Shown piece after piece: positions 6,725-13,169 of a stretch of DNA of 18,814 nucleotides (the first letter of the stretch is position 1; each line of letters begins with the position of its first letter). The notes beneath the pieces were generated by a model. The model was not told the DNA's origin. It made no database searches and was given only the letters and a program-made list of their open reading frames with translations. The DNA comes from Spirochaetales bacterium (GTDB lineage: Bacteria; Spirochaetota; Spirochaetia; Sphaerochaetales; Sphaerochaetaceae), in the NCBI GenBank assembly GCA_017962865.1, contig JAGCUM010000186.1, positions 1 through 18,814 of the forward strand, written 5' to 3'. A program made the translations under genes and the position numbers.

Positions 6725-7813
6725 TCATTGCCTGCCACCTGCGAATACCGAGAGGAAACCCGCTACATCGATATGGAAGCCATAGATGAATCCGAGTACC
6801 GTCAGATCGCATGTAATTCTGTCGAACAGGTCTCCGTTGTTCTTGATAATCCATTCGGGAGACAGGTCGGAAAAGCTTTCACCGACCATTGCGGCGAACC
6901 TTTCACAGAAGACTCCCAGCGCATCCAGCATGTCGTAGATGATGGCGAAGGTCAGCTTGTCGCCTATGGTCTGGTACTCACGCACTCCGACATCCGAATT
7001 GATTTCATCAGGGATGTACTTGAGTCCGGAAAGAGCTGTCCCGACCTTTCCCCTTGCAAGGGCCTTGGGCGTCTCAGGGCTCTCCGGTTCTTCCGGGCTT
7101 TCCGGTTCTTCGAGCTCCCCGGGCTCTATACCCATCATGCTGAGGACAAGATCAACATTATCTATCAGTACTCTGGATGCCTTGGACATCAGGATCATCA
7201 GATCAATTGAGGAAGTCGGAAGCGGAACAGTGTATCCCGTGACCTTCTCCGAGGAATCCTCGTAGTCATCGGAGAACAGGGCTACCAGATCCGACAATCC
7301 CAGAACCGTATCACCGCCCGAAGCGCCTGAAACAATATCGCGTATCGTTCTGTAGACAGGACCTTCGCTGTGATTTCCCTCATATCTTGAAGAAAGTGCG
7401 GCCCTGATCCTTGCATCGGAAGAGCTGGTCTCCAGTGCCTTCACTATGTCCGAAACGGTCTCTCCTACAAGCGATATGATGGCTCCGTTGCCGTCTATTC
7501 CTTCCGGATCCGATGCACTGCCACGGAGTGTGATACCGCTGGCAATCTGCCTTCCCGTTTCCTCTTCCGTCGTGAACAGGGGATCCGACCAGATGAAGCA
7601 GGCCTCGAATTCATCCGTGAAACCGAAGATGCTGTCTTCTGCCTTATCCACCAGTTTTTCCCCGGCCTTGCCGAAGCCGGCTTCTTCCAGCCTTCCGATG
7701 GTGTTGTCGGCGTTCTGGAGTGCATCTGCACTGCAGCTGACGATTGCCAGCGTCAGGCACATCATGAGAACCGTTATTGTGATTATTCTGATTTTTGAAA
7801 CAAATGCCTTCAT
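6725..7813 (-). CDS. Lipoprotein, first gene of the envelope operon
   Basis: A 362-residue lipoprotein with an N-terminal hydrophobic helix and lipobox ending at C27 (LAIVSC), followed by SADALQNADNTIGRLEEAG. Compared with its paralogue at 5697-6701 it carries a short acidic, proline-rich insert at about 232-250 (GELEEPESPEEPESPETP), a likely flexible linker between an N-terminal helical half and a C-terminal domain (REYQTIGDKLTFAIIYDMLD to the end). ATG at 7813 is preceded by AGAGGTG and by a promoter with an operator-like inverted repeat. It is the lead gene of a four-gene unit running down to 2357. No enzyme motif is visible; a structural or binding role is inferred only from context. Confidence 0.85.
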   Translation of the reverse strand: MKAFVSKIRIITITVLMMCLTLAIVSCSADALQNADNTIGRLEEAGFGKAGEKLVDKAEDSIFGFTDEFEACFIWSDPLFTTEEETGRQIASGITLRGSASDPEGIDGNGAIISLVGETVSDIVKALETSSSDARIRAALSSRYEGNHSEGPVYRTIRDIVSGASGGDTVLGLSDLVALFSDDYEDSSEKVTGYTVPLPTSSIDLMILMSKASRVLIDNVDLVLSMMGIEPGELEEPESPEEPESPETPKALARGKVGTALSGLKYIPDEINSDVGVREYQTIGDKLTFAIIYDMLDALGVFCERFAAMVGESFSDLSPEWIIKNNGDLFDRITCDLTVLGFIYGFHIDVAGFLSVFAGGRQ

Positions 7814-7829
7814 GACGACACCTCTTCTC

Positions 7830-7856
7830 GGATATCGCTATATTTATCTGATATCC
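7830..7856. promoter_or_regulatory. Operator-like inverted repeat at the operon promoter
   Basis: GGATATC (7830-7836) and GATATCC (7850-7856) form a perfect 7+7 bp inverted repeat with a 13-bp spacer (arm centres 20 bp apart). The upper arm touches the -10 box and the predicted transcript start lies between the arms, so a repressor-binding site is a reasonable inference. Confidence 0.5.
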
Positions 7857-7884
7857 TTATAAATTAATCAAGTGAGAAGTGTAA
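7856..7884 (-). promoter_or_regulatory. Promoter of the lipoprotein-barrel-permease operon
   Basis: On the minus strand TTACAC (7879-7884) and TATAAG (7856-7861) are separated by 17 bp, just after the stop codon of the small lipoprotein gene at 7902. The predicted start is near 7849. Confidence 0.6.
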
Positions 7885-7901
7885 TGGTTACAATCCCTTT
7901 T

Positions 7902-8261
7902 CTATTTGACTTTGTCCAGGCTGATTACTTCGATGTACTGGCCGTCATTGAAAGTGGCCACAAGCCTGTCATCGCTCAGAGTGAAAACTCCCTTGTCGGA
8001 GTCGAAAATCAGGTTGTTTCCGTCTATTGACCATTTGACGGTGTTGTTCTCCTGCCCTTCCAGCTCTATGACAGCCTTACCGTCATCCGAGAAGGTAATC
8101 GTACAGAGTGCCCTCGGGACAAGAGACCCGCCTGAACCCAGATAGAGGGCTGCAGTACCGCTCCATTTGCCTATGAGCCTGGAATCGGCCTTGCTGCATG
8201 AAACCAGCAATGCTCCCGACAAGACAATTATCATGATGACGGCCAGAACCTTTCTCAACAT
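7902..8261 (-). CDS. Small lipoprotein with lipocalin-like pattern
   Basis: A 119-residue lipoprotein: signal ends LLVSC (C22 lipidated). The mature part is a small beta protein with the pattern IGKWSGTA, LCTITFSDDGKAVIEL, VKWSIDGNNLIFDSDKGVF, LVATFNDGQYI, which resembles small lipocalin-like or DUF5640-type lipoproteins. The match is to a general pattern rather than a named family. ATG at 8261 follows AGGAGAGG. It stops with TAG, the only gene besides the interrupted permease in this window to end in amber, and lies upstream of the envelope operon, which has its own promoter. Function unknown. Confidence 0.8.
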   Translation of the reverse strand: MLRKVLAVIMIIVLSGALLVSCSKADSRLIGKWSGTAALYLGSGGSLVPRALCTITFSDDGKAVIELEGQENNTVKWSIDGNNLIFDSDKGVFTLSDDRLVATFNDGQYIEVISLDKVK

Positions 8262-8290
8262 CTGCTTACCTCTCCTGTTTTCCTATAAGA

Positions 8291-8319
8291 ACCTTAGACC
8301 ACGGCGGGTGAAACGTCAA
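8291..8319 (-). promoter_or_regulatory. Candidate promoter of the small lipoprotein gene
   Basis: TTGACG (8314-8319) and a weak TAAGGT (8291-8296) 17 bp apart on the minus strand. The -35 is good, the -10 poor. It is back to back with the NfeD promoter. Confidence 0.45.
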
Positions 8320-8336
8320 CCGAGATAATACAACAC

Positions 8337-8365
8337 TTGCCCGCAGTAAATGTTGAATGTATATT
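8337..8365 (+). promoter_or_regulatory. Promoter of the NfeD-SPFH unit
   Basis: TTGCCC (8337-8342) and TATATT (8360-8365) are separated by 17 bp. The predicted transcript start coincides with the ATG at 8372, so the mRNA may be leaderless (see findings). Confidence 0.55.
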
Positions 8366-8815
8366 TTAGACATGAACATCGAAGCATACATTTCATGGAT
8401 CTGGGTCGGTATTTTCGTCGTCCTGGTGATAATCGAGGCTGCAACTCAGGGTCTTACCACCGTCTGGGGTGCAGTCAGCGCCCTTATCATGGTATTCATC
8501 TCGCAGACCGGAATGAGCGTCGGCTGGCAGATACTTCTGTTTTTGGCCATAACTCTCGGTCTGGTGCTTACCACCCGCCCTATCTTCGTGAAGAAGCTCA
8601 AGGTGGGCCGTAACAAGACCAACGTGGACACCATGATCGGAGAGCAGGTCATCGTTACCAAGGCCGTGAGCACCTTCGAAAAAGGCGAAGCAAGAAGCAA
8701 GAACGGAGTAATCTGGTCGGTAACCGGCATCGATGGTTCCGACATCGAGGAAGGTGCGGTCTGCACCGTACAAGCGGTCGAGGGAAACACCCTCAGAATC
8801 GAAAGAAAAGCCTGA
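8357..8815 (+). CDS. NfeD family membrane protein
   Basis: A 152-residue (or 147 if started at the ATG at 8372) NfeD-like protein. It has two to three N-terminal membrane helices (WIWVGIFVVLVIIEAATQGL, WGAVSALIMVFIS, ILLFLAITLGLVLTT), then a linker, then a soluble OB-fold domain with NVDTMIGEQVIVTKAVSTFE, WSVTGIDGSDIEEG and V(Q)AVEGNTLRIE, as usual for this family. NfeD proteins partner SPFH/stomatin proteins, and here the partner follows 15 bp downstream. Neither start has a Shine-Dalgarno sequence. The 8357 ATG lies inside the likely promoter, which favours 8372. No serine-protease (ClpP-like) domain is present, so it is the short form. Confidence 0.9.
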   Translation: MYILDMNIEAYISWIWVGIFVVLVIIEAATQGLTTVWGAVSALIMVFISQTGMSVGWQILLFLAITLGLVLTTRPIFVKKLKVGRNKTNVDTMIGEQVIVTKAVSTFEKGEARSKNGVIWSVTGIDGSDIEEGAVCTVQAVEGNTLRIERKA

Positions 8816-8830
8816 GGCAAGGAGGCTCTT

Positions 8831-9757
8831 ATGCTTTACATATTCATCGGAATACTGGTCGTGGTTGTAGCAATCATAGTCGCCAACATCAGAATCGTCC
8901 CGCAGTCGTACGCATTCGTAATCGAGCGTCTCGGCGCCTATGCCACCACCTGGCATACCGGACTTCACGTAAAGGTCCCCTTCATCGACAGAATTGCTAA
9001 GAAGGTCTCCCTCAAGGAGAAGGTCATGGACTTCGTACCCCAGCCGGTCATCACCAAGGATAATGTCACCATGATGATCGATACCGTCGTGTACTTCCAG
9101 ATCACGGATCCCAAGCTCAACGCCTACGGAGTCGAGAACCCCATCAGCGCCCTCGAGAACCTCTCTGCAACCACACTCAGAAACATCATCGGTGAACTGG
9201 AGCTGGACCAGACGCTGACCAGCCGTGACGTCATCAACAGCAAGATGCGCTCGATCCTGGACGAGGCGACCGACCCCTGGGGAATCAAGGTCAACCGTGT
9301 AGAGGTCAAGAACATCATGCCCCCAGATGCAATCAAGGAAGCCATGGAAAAGCAGATGCGTGCCGAACGTGAGAGACGTGAGTCGATTCTCATCGCAGAA
9401 GGTCAGAAGCAGAGCGCCATCCTGGTAGCTGAAGGAAAGAAGCAGTCGATGATCCTCGAGGCAGAGGCCAACAAGCAGTCCATGATCCTCCATGCAGAGG
9501 CTGAGAAGGAAGCTGCAATCCAGAAGGCCCTCGGTGAGGCACAGGCCATCCGCGAGGTCCAGAAGGCCAAGGCAGACGGTATAAAGATGATCAAGGATGC
9601 CGATGCCGACGATGCTGTCGTCAAGCTCAGAAGCCTTGAGGCATTCGAGAAGGCGGCCGACGGTCAGGCAACGAAGATCATCATTCCTTCGGACCTCCAG
9701 AGCATGGCAGGCGTAGTCACTGCAGCAACAGAGGTTGCAAAGGCAAAGAAAGCCTGA
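8831..9757 (+). CDS. SPFH/band 7 (stomatin-like, QmcA-type) protein
   Basis: A 308-residue stomatin/prohibitin-like scaffold protein, partner of NfeD in membrane microdomains. An N-terminal membrane anchor (about 2-20) is followed by VPQSYAFVIERLGAY and the SPFH domain to about residue 165 (GLHVKVPFIDRIAKKVSLKE, LRNIIGELELDQTLTSRD, VNRVEVKNIMPPDAI). Then comes a coiled coil of five 11-residue repeats at 189-243 (AEGQKQSAILV, AEGKKQSMILE, AEANKQSMILH, and two more degenerate). The C-terminal part has IIIPSDLQSMAGV, usual in the QmcA group. ATG follows AAGGAGG at a good distance; the gene ends at a bidirectional terminator. Cotranscribed with the NfeD gene. High confidence for family. Confidence 0.95.
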   Translation: MLYIFIGILVVVVAIIVANIRIVPQSYAFVIERLGAYATTWHTGLHVKVPFIDRIAKKVSLKEKVMDFVPQPVITKDNVTMMIDTVVYFQITDPKLNAYGVENPISALENLSATTLRNIIGELELDQTLTSRDVINSKMRSILDEATDPWGIKVNRVEVKNIMPPDAIKEAMEKQMRAERERRESILIAEGQKQSAILVAEGKKQSMILEAEANKQSMILHAEAEKEAAIQKALGEAQAIREVQKAKADGIKMIKDADADDAVVKLRSLEAFEKAADGQATKIIIPSDLQSMAGVVTAATEVAKAKKA

Positions 9758-9781
9758 AATAAAACAATCGCTTGAAAATAT

Positions 9782-9814
9782 AAAAGCTCCGGGGTTTCCG
9801 GAGCTTTTGTTTTG
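9782..9814. terminator. Bidirectional rho-independent terminator
   Basis: AAAAGCTCCGG (9782-9792) and CCGGAGCTTTT (9798-9808) make a perfect 11-bp stem with a 5-nt loop. It is T-rich on both sides, so it serves the SPFH gene and the convergent gene ending at 9830. Confidence 0.95.
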
Positions 9815-9829
9815 TCTGATCAATTATGA

Positions 9830-10489
9830 TTAGAACATGTAGTAGAATGTGAGTTTCGGTGTCACTCTGTAGCCGAAGTAACACTCGGTATCCGTTGAAG
9901 AGGATCCCTCGTATCCGGAACCGCTCGTCACTTCCCTTGTCATCCACTTCAGGAAGAGAATGGAACCCTTGGCACCGGCTGAGATGTAGAAATCCCTACC
10001 GAGCTTGTACATGATTTCAGCATCCAGACCCAGGCCCATTGACACGTATGTCTTCTCGATCTTGTAGCCGTAGTAGGTGTACTCGTTCGTGAAATAGGTG
10101 AACTGAGGACCGACAGCGAAGACGAGGCTGGAGGATCTGTCCATGGAGATTCTTCCGCCGAGACCAACCGTAAGGTCGATGTAAATGGGAGATTTCTCAA
10201 CGAAATCCGATTCGGAATCCTTCACGTTGACCAGAAGACCTACGTCCACATACAGTCCGAGCGGTGATGATCCGAAGAAGGCATAGTCACTGATACCGAA
10301 ATACAGCTGACCGGCCTTGTCGACAATCTTGCCCCCATCGGTTTCATAGGTTTCGTTGACAAATGAACCACCGATGGCAAAACCTGTATAATCCTCGATA
10401 TTGACATCAGGATCCTCGCCGTATCTTGCGAAAACCGCTGTGCTGCATACCAGCAGAAGCACCAGGGCAGCGATGATGAATTTCTTCAT
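9830..10489 (-). CDS. Predicted outer-membrane beta-barrel protein (small)
   Basis: A 219-residue exported protein: signal peptide MKKFIIAALVLLLVCSTAVF with cleavage after Ala-21. The mature part is rich in alternating hydrophobic and polar strands (FAIGGSFVNETYET, GLYVDVGLLVNVKD, YIDLTVGLGGRISM, VSMGLGLDAEIMYKLG). It ends in an aromatic terminal strand (RVTPKLTFYYMF) with a C-terminal Phe, the usual BAM-type signal of outer-membrane barrels. It is the last of three secreted-protein genes (11782 to 9830), 30 bp after the previous stop with AAGGAG before its ATG. Unlike the two upstream genes, it is not their paralogue by eye. No family name assigned. Confidence 0.8.
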   Translation of the reverse strand: MKKFIIAALVLLLVCSTAVFARYGEDPDVNIEDYTGFAIGGSFVNETYETDGGKIVDKAGQLYFGISDYAFFGSSPLGLYVDVGLLVNVKDSESDFVEKSPIYIDLTVGLGGRISMDRSSSLVFAVGPQFTYFTNEYTYYGYKIEKTYVSMGLGLDAEIMYKLGRDFYISAGAKGSILFLKWMTREVTSGSGYEGSSSTDTECYFGYRVTPKLTFYYMF

Positions 10490-10519
10490 ATAAAACTCCT
10501 TGTTTTGAATTCTGATTGA

Positions 10520-11176
10520 TTATATGGACCACTTGCAGGACAGTCTTGCAAGCTGGCAGCCTATGGTGCCGATACTTCCGAAGATTGCCATGAATATGTT
10601 GCCCACAACATTTTCCTGGTCGGAAGAATATAGGAATACGGTGTATTTTGCAACCTCTTCACTGAATACTGCAAACGGGATGGCGCTGGTGAAGTTCATC
10701 GAGAAAGTGTCGGTGAACTTGAAGTTGAATCCCAAGGACGGTCCGATCATCGTCGAGAGCCAGACATAATCGGCTCCGAATATGCCGATGAGGTCCGCCT
10801 GGACTCCCAGACGCACGCTGAATTTCTTGCCGATTCCTATTCTCCAGTACACATTTGCCATTGCACCTGCGGGAATGGAGAAGCCTGAGCTCTTCTTGGG
10901 CTCTTCGGAGGCCTCATCCCCTTCCCCTCTTGCAATGAGTCCGGACTCGGGAGCGGGTTCGGACTGGTTGCCCTTGAAGATGGCCTCTACTCCGCTGACA
11001 ACAACCGGTACGAGCGGCATTCCCAAGGCTGTCTCGAAGCCGAAATACTTGGTCTCCATGTCAAACAGGAACGATGTGTTGATCACGTTCTGCATAACAC
11101 CTATCTGGAGGTCAGCGGCTGCTGCCGAGGCACAGACAAGTGTTGCTATGACAAGGATTAATAAGAATTTCTTCAT
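10520..11176 (-). CDS. Secreted/outer-membrane protein, paralogue of the upstream gene
   Basis: A 218-residue exported protein (signal peptide MKKFLLILVIATLVCASAAA, mature start ADLQIGVMQN). It aligns over its length with the gene at 11177-11782: ADLQIGVMQNVINT against ADFSIGIMQNYMHT, the MPLVP and IPLVS motifs, VRLGVQADLIG against WRIGLQGDAIS, EVAKYTVFLYSSD against EAAKYTIFYYTTK, and the shared end ARLSCKWSI/ARLSFKWSI. It differs by a charged insert (about residues 70-93, QSEPAPESGLIARGEGDEAS). Its ATG abuts the preceding TAA with no gap, with GGAG inside the upstream gene, so translation is coupled. Probable small beta-barrel or beta-rich envelope protein of unknown function. Confidence 0.8.
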   Translation of the reverse strand: MKKFLLILVIATLVCASAAAADLQIGVMQNVINTSFLFDMETKYFGFETALGMPLVPVVVSGVEAIFKGNQSEPAPESGLIARGEGDEASEEPKKSSGFSIPAGAMANVYWRIGIGKKFSVRLGVQADLIGIFGADYVWLSTMIGPSLGFNFKFTDTFSMNFTSAIPFAVFSEEVAKYTVFLYSSDQENVVGNIFMAIFGSIGTIGCQLARLSCKWSI

Positions 11177-11782
11177 TTATATGCTCCACTTGAACGAGAG
11201 CCTTGCAAACTCGTTGATGACCAGAGGAAGGATCATCAGGAAGTCCCAGTTGTCCTCTGTCTTCGTCGTGTAGTAGAAGATCGTGTATTTTGCAGCCTCT
11301 TCAGGAAGAAGAGCGGCAATCGGGAAGGCTCCGGAAAGGTTGATCGAGAATCCGCTGTTGAACTTGAAATCAAGACCGGTAGAGATTCCTGCAAGCGCAA
11401 TGAAAGTGAAGTGGTCCTTGTCCATCAGGGAGATTGCATCGCCCTGGAGACCGATACGCCACTCGAAGTGCTTGGTGTTGACGATCTTGAAATAGCCGTT
11501 GAGGACACCTGCAGGCAGAAGGAACATCTCTGCTATGTTGTAGGGCTCCTTCTCCCCTGTATCCGGGTTGATTCCGCCGCGGCTGATGTAGTCGATTGTT
11601 CCGGCGATTCCGGAAACGAGCGGGATACCTACAGCTCCCTCGACTCCGAAGTGGTCACCGCCTAAATCCGCCATGACCATCGTATGCATGTAGTTCTGCA
11701 TGATACCGATTGAGAAGTCAGCTGCAAAAACGGCCGAAGATGCGATAACGGCTACCAGCAGTATGATGATGAATTTCTTCAT
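11177..11782 (-). CDS. Secreted/outer-membrane protein, first of tandem paralogues
   Basis: A 201-residue exported protein with signal peptide MKKFIIILLVAVIASSAVFA and mature start ADFSIGIMQN. The body has strand-like stretches (FEWRIGLQGDAISLMD, FTFIALAGISTGLDFKFN, GFSINLSGAFPIAAL) and ends in INEFARLSFKWSI. It is a paralogue of the following gene. ATG is preceded by AAAGGAGAA. The 65-bp spacer above it (11783-11847) is AT rich and could hold a promoter, but I see no convincing -35 box. Whether it forms a true barrel is inference from alternating residues and signal peptide. No family name assigned. Confidence 0.8.
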   Translation of the reverse strand: MKKFIIILLVAVIASSAVFAADFSIGIMQNYMHTMVMADLGGDHFGVEGAVGIPLVSGIAGTIDYISRGGINPDTGEKEPYNIAEMFLLPAGVLNGYFKIVNTKHFEWRIGLQGDAISLMDKDHFTFIALAGISTGLDFKFNSGFSINLSGAFPIAALLPEEAAKYTIFYYTTKTEDNWDFLMILPLVINEFARLSFKWSI

Positions 11783-11847
11783 TTTCTGTTCTCCTTTGCA
11801 TGGGCATCCGCCCTTACATATATTAAATCAATTGTATCGAAAAATGG

Positions 11848-12546
11848 TTACATCTTGGCTCGGCCAACGGCCTCGGCATAGCGCTTTGCAATCAGCTGCG
11901 GCCTGGTGATGGCAGACCCGACCACAACGGCAAATGCCCCGCATTCGATGGCCCGTTTTGCATCCGATGGGCACCAAATCCCACCTTCTGCAATGAAAGG
12001 GACCCTCAGATCGGCTTTCAGACGCACGAAAAGATCGAAGTCCGGAATGGCAATATCCTTCGTGTAACTTGTGTAGCTTCGCATCGTCGTACCGACGAAA
12101 TCGAAGCCGATTTCCTGGGCATGGAGGCATTCCTCGTATGTGGAACAGTCTGCCATGAACAGCTGATCCGGATACTTTTTCCTTGCCTGGGAGAATACCT
12201 CGTCAAGCGACAGATTGCCCGGGTGCATCCTTGCAGTTGCGTCCATAGCAACGATATCGGAGCCACATTCCACCATGGCGGAAATCTCGTCCATAGTGGG
12301 CGTGATGTAGACTTCACTGTCCGGGTAATCCTTCTTGTAGAGCCCGATAACGGGAAGATCCACCACCCTCTTTATTTCCGCCACGTCCTCAGGAGTGTTT
12401 GCCCTGATTCCAGAGGCTCCGCCCTGGAGGGCGGCAAGGGCCATCCTGCCCATGATGAATGAGCTGTGAAGAGGTTCGTCGGGCAAAGCCTGACATGAGA
12501 CTATCAACTTACCGTGGATTGAATTGAACAGATTGTCTTTGGTCAT
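11848..12546 (-). CDS. nanE: N-acetylmannosamine-6-phosphate 2-epimerase
   Basis: A 232-residue TIM-barrel enzyme converting ManNAc-6-phosphate to GlcNAc-6-phosphate in sialic-acid/ManNAc catabolism. It has the family motifs in order: GKLIVSCQALPDEPLHSS, GGASGIRANTPEDV, VIGLYKKDYPDSEVYITPT (adjacent Lys71/72, one the likely base), IVAMDATARMHP, MADCSTYEE, VGTTMRSYT, FIAEGGIWCPSDAKRA (Glu187) and GAFAVVVGSAITRP. Length fits the family (about 230). I start it at the ATG at 12546 (MTKDNL): longer TTG-started frames run into the preceding terminator. There is no nanA or nanK in this window, so it may work alone on ManNAc-6-P or with partners elsewhere. Confidence 0.95.
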   Translation of the reverse strand: MTKDNLFNSIHGKLIVSCQALPDEPLHSSFIMGRMALAALQGGASGIRANTPEDVAEIKRVVDLPVIGLYKKDYPDSEVYITPTMDEISAMVECGSDIVAMDATARMHPGNLSLDEVFSQARKKYPDQLFMADCSTYEECLHAQEIGFDFVGTTMRSYTSYTKDIAIPDFDLFVRLKADLRVPFIAEGGIWCPSDAKRAIECGAFAVVVGSAITRPQLIAKRYAEAVGRAKM

Positions 12547-12569
12547 GGTGATTTCTTCTGTACAAAGCA

Positions 12570-12615
12570 TAAAATAAGGCGGACCGAAACGCAACAAGCA
12601 TTTCAGGCCCGCCTT
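12570..12615 (-). terminator. Terminator of the small membrane protein gene
   Basis: On the minus strand AAGGCGGGCC and GGTCCGCCTT form a 10-bp stem (one G-U pair) with a 20-nt loop, followed by ATTTTATG. It lies between the gene ending at 12639 and nanE. Confidence 0.75.
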
Positions 12616-12638
12616 CGATTGACTTCGATTTCCGTATG

Positions 12639-13046
12639 TCAGTTCTTGCCGCTGAAGAATGTAGCCTGCAGAATGACGGAGAGCACGATCAGGTCAAGGG
12701 CAAGATCTCTGATTACCAGCATGAATGCCCTGTCGTCGAACTGTGCGATGTCTCTAAGGAAGATGATGAGTCCCCAGAATACGACTGCGATGATACCGCA
12801 GACTGTCTTGACGACAGCCGGCATGCCGCTTACGAACTGGCAGACGATGATACCGACACCTGCAATGGCTGCAAGGCCGAAGACGATGTAGACGAATGCT
12901 TCCTCACTGAGGAACTTGACCAGGGGTCTTACCAAGTCGTCACCCAACTTGCTGTCGAATCCCGAAATGCCTGCGAAGATCAGCAGAATGCCTACGAGCA
13001 CAGTAGCGATCACTGTAAAATCGAATGAAACTTTCTTATCTGCCAT
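12639..13046 (-). CDS. Small polytopic membrane protein of unknown function
   Basis: A 135-residue integral membrane protein with four predicted helices: FDFTVIATVLVGILLIFAGI (about 9-28), FVYIVFGLAAIAGVGIIVCQ (50s-70), VVKTVCGIIAVVFWGLIIFL (78-97), and LALDLIVLSVILQATFF near the C-terminus. It has no motif that points to an enzyme or transporter. ATG at 13046 is preceded by AAAAAGGAG. It is a single gene with its own extended -10 promoter and terminator, back to back with the AEC transporter. I do not recognise the family. Confidence 0.8.
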   Translation of the reverse strand: MADKKVSFDFTVIATVLVGILLIFAGISGFDSKLGDDLVRPLVKFLSEEAFVYIVFGLAAIAGVGIIVCQFVSGMPAVVKTVCGIIAVVFWGLIIFLRDIAQFDDRAFMLVIRDLALDLIVLSVILQATFFSGKN

Positions 13047-13080
13047 ACGATTTACTCCTTTTTAATGTTGTATGCCCAAG

Positions 13081-13089
13081 AGTATACCA
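13081..13089 (-). promoter_or_regulatory. Extended -10 promoter of the small membrane protein gene
   Basis: TGGTATACT on the minus strand: a TG-n extension and TATACT (13081-13086), 28 bp or so before the predicted leader end. No good -35 is seen, as usual for extended -10 promoters. Confidence 0.5.
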
Positions 13090-13132
13090 ACTTGACGAAC
13101 AAAAATCTAGAACAATCCATCATGTCCCAGTA

Positions 13133-13162
13133 TTCACATTTGAGCATGTTTTTCGTTATCAT
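13133..13162 (+). promoter_or_regulatory. Promoter of the AEC transporter gene
   Basis: TTCACA (13133-13138) and TATCAT (13157-13162) with an 18-bp spacer. The predicted start (13169-13170) coincides with the ATG at 13170, so the transcript may be leaderless. Confidence 0.5.
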
Positions 13163-13169
13163 CTGAGGC

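Noticed and set aside
8393..9823. A 476-codon open frame on the minus strand opposite NfeD and SPFH.
   Set aside because: It mirrors the codon bias of two solid genes and has no ribosome site; the predicted protein is a low-complexity Leu/Asp/Gly-rich antisense product.
12547..12597. A longer NanE starting at TTG 12597.
   Set aside because: The extension lies within the terminator hairpin of the preceding gene; NanE homologues start near MTKDNL.
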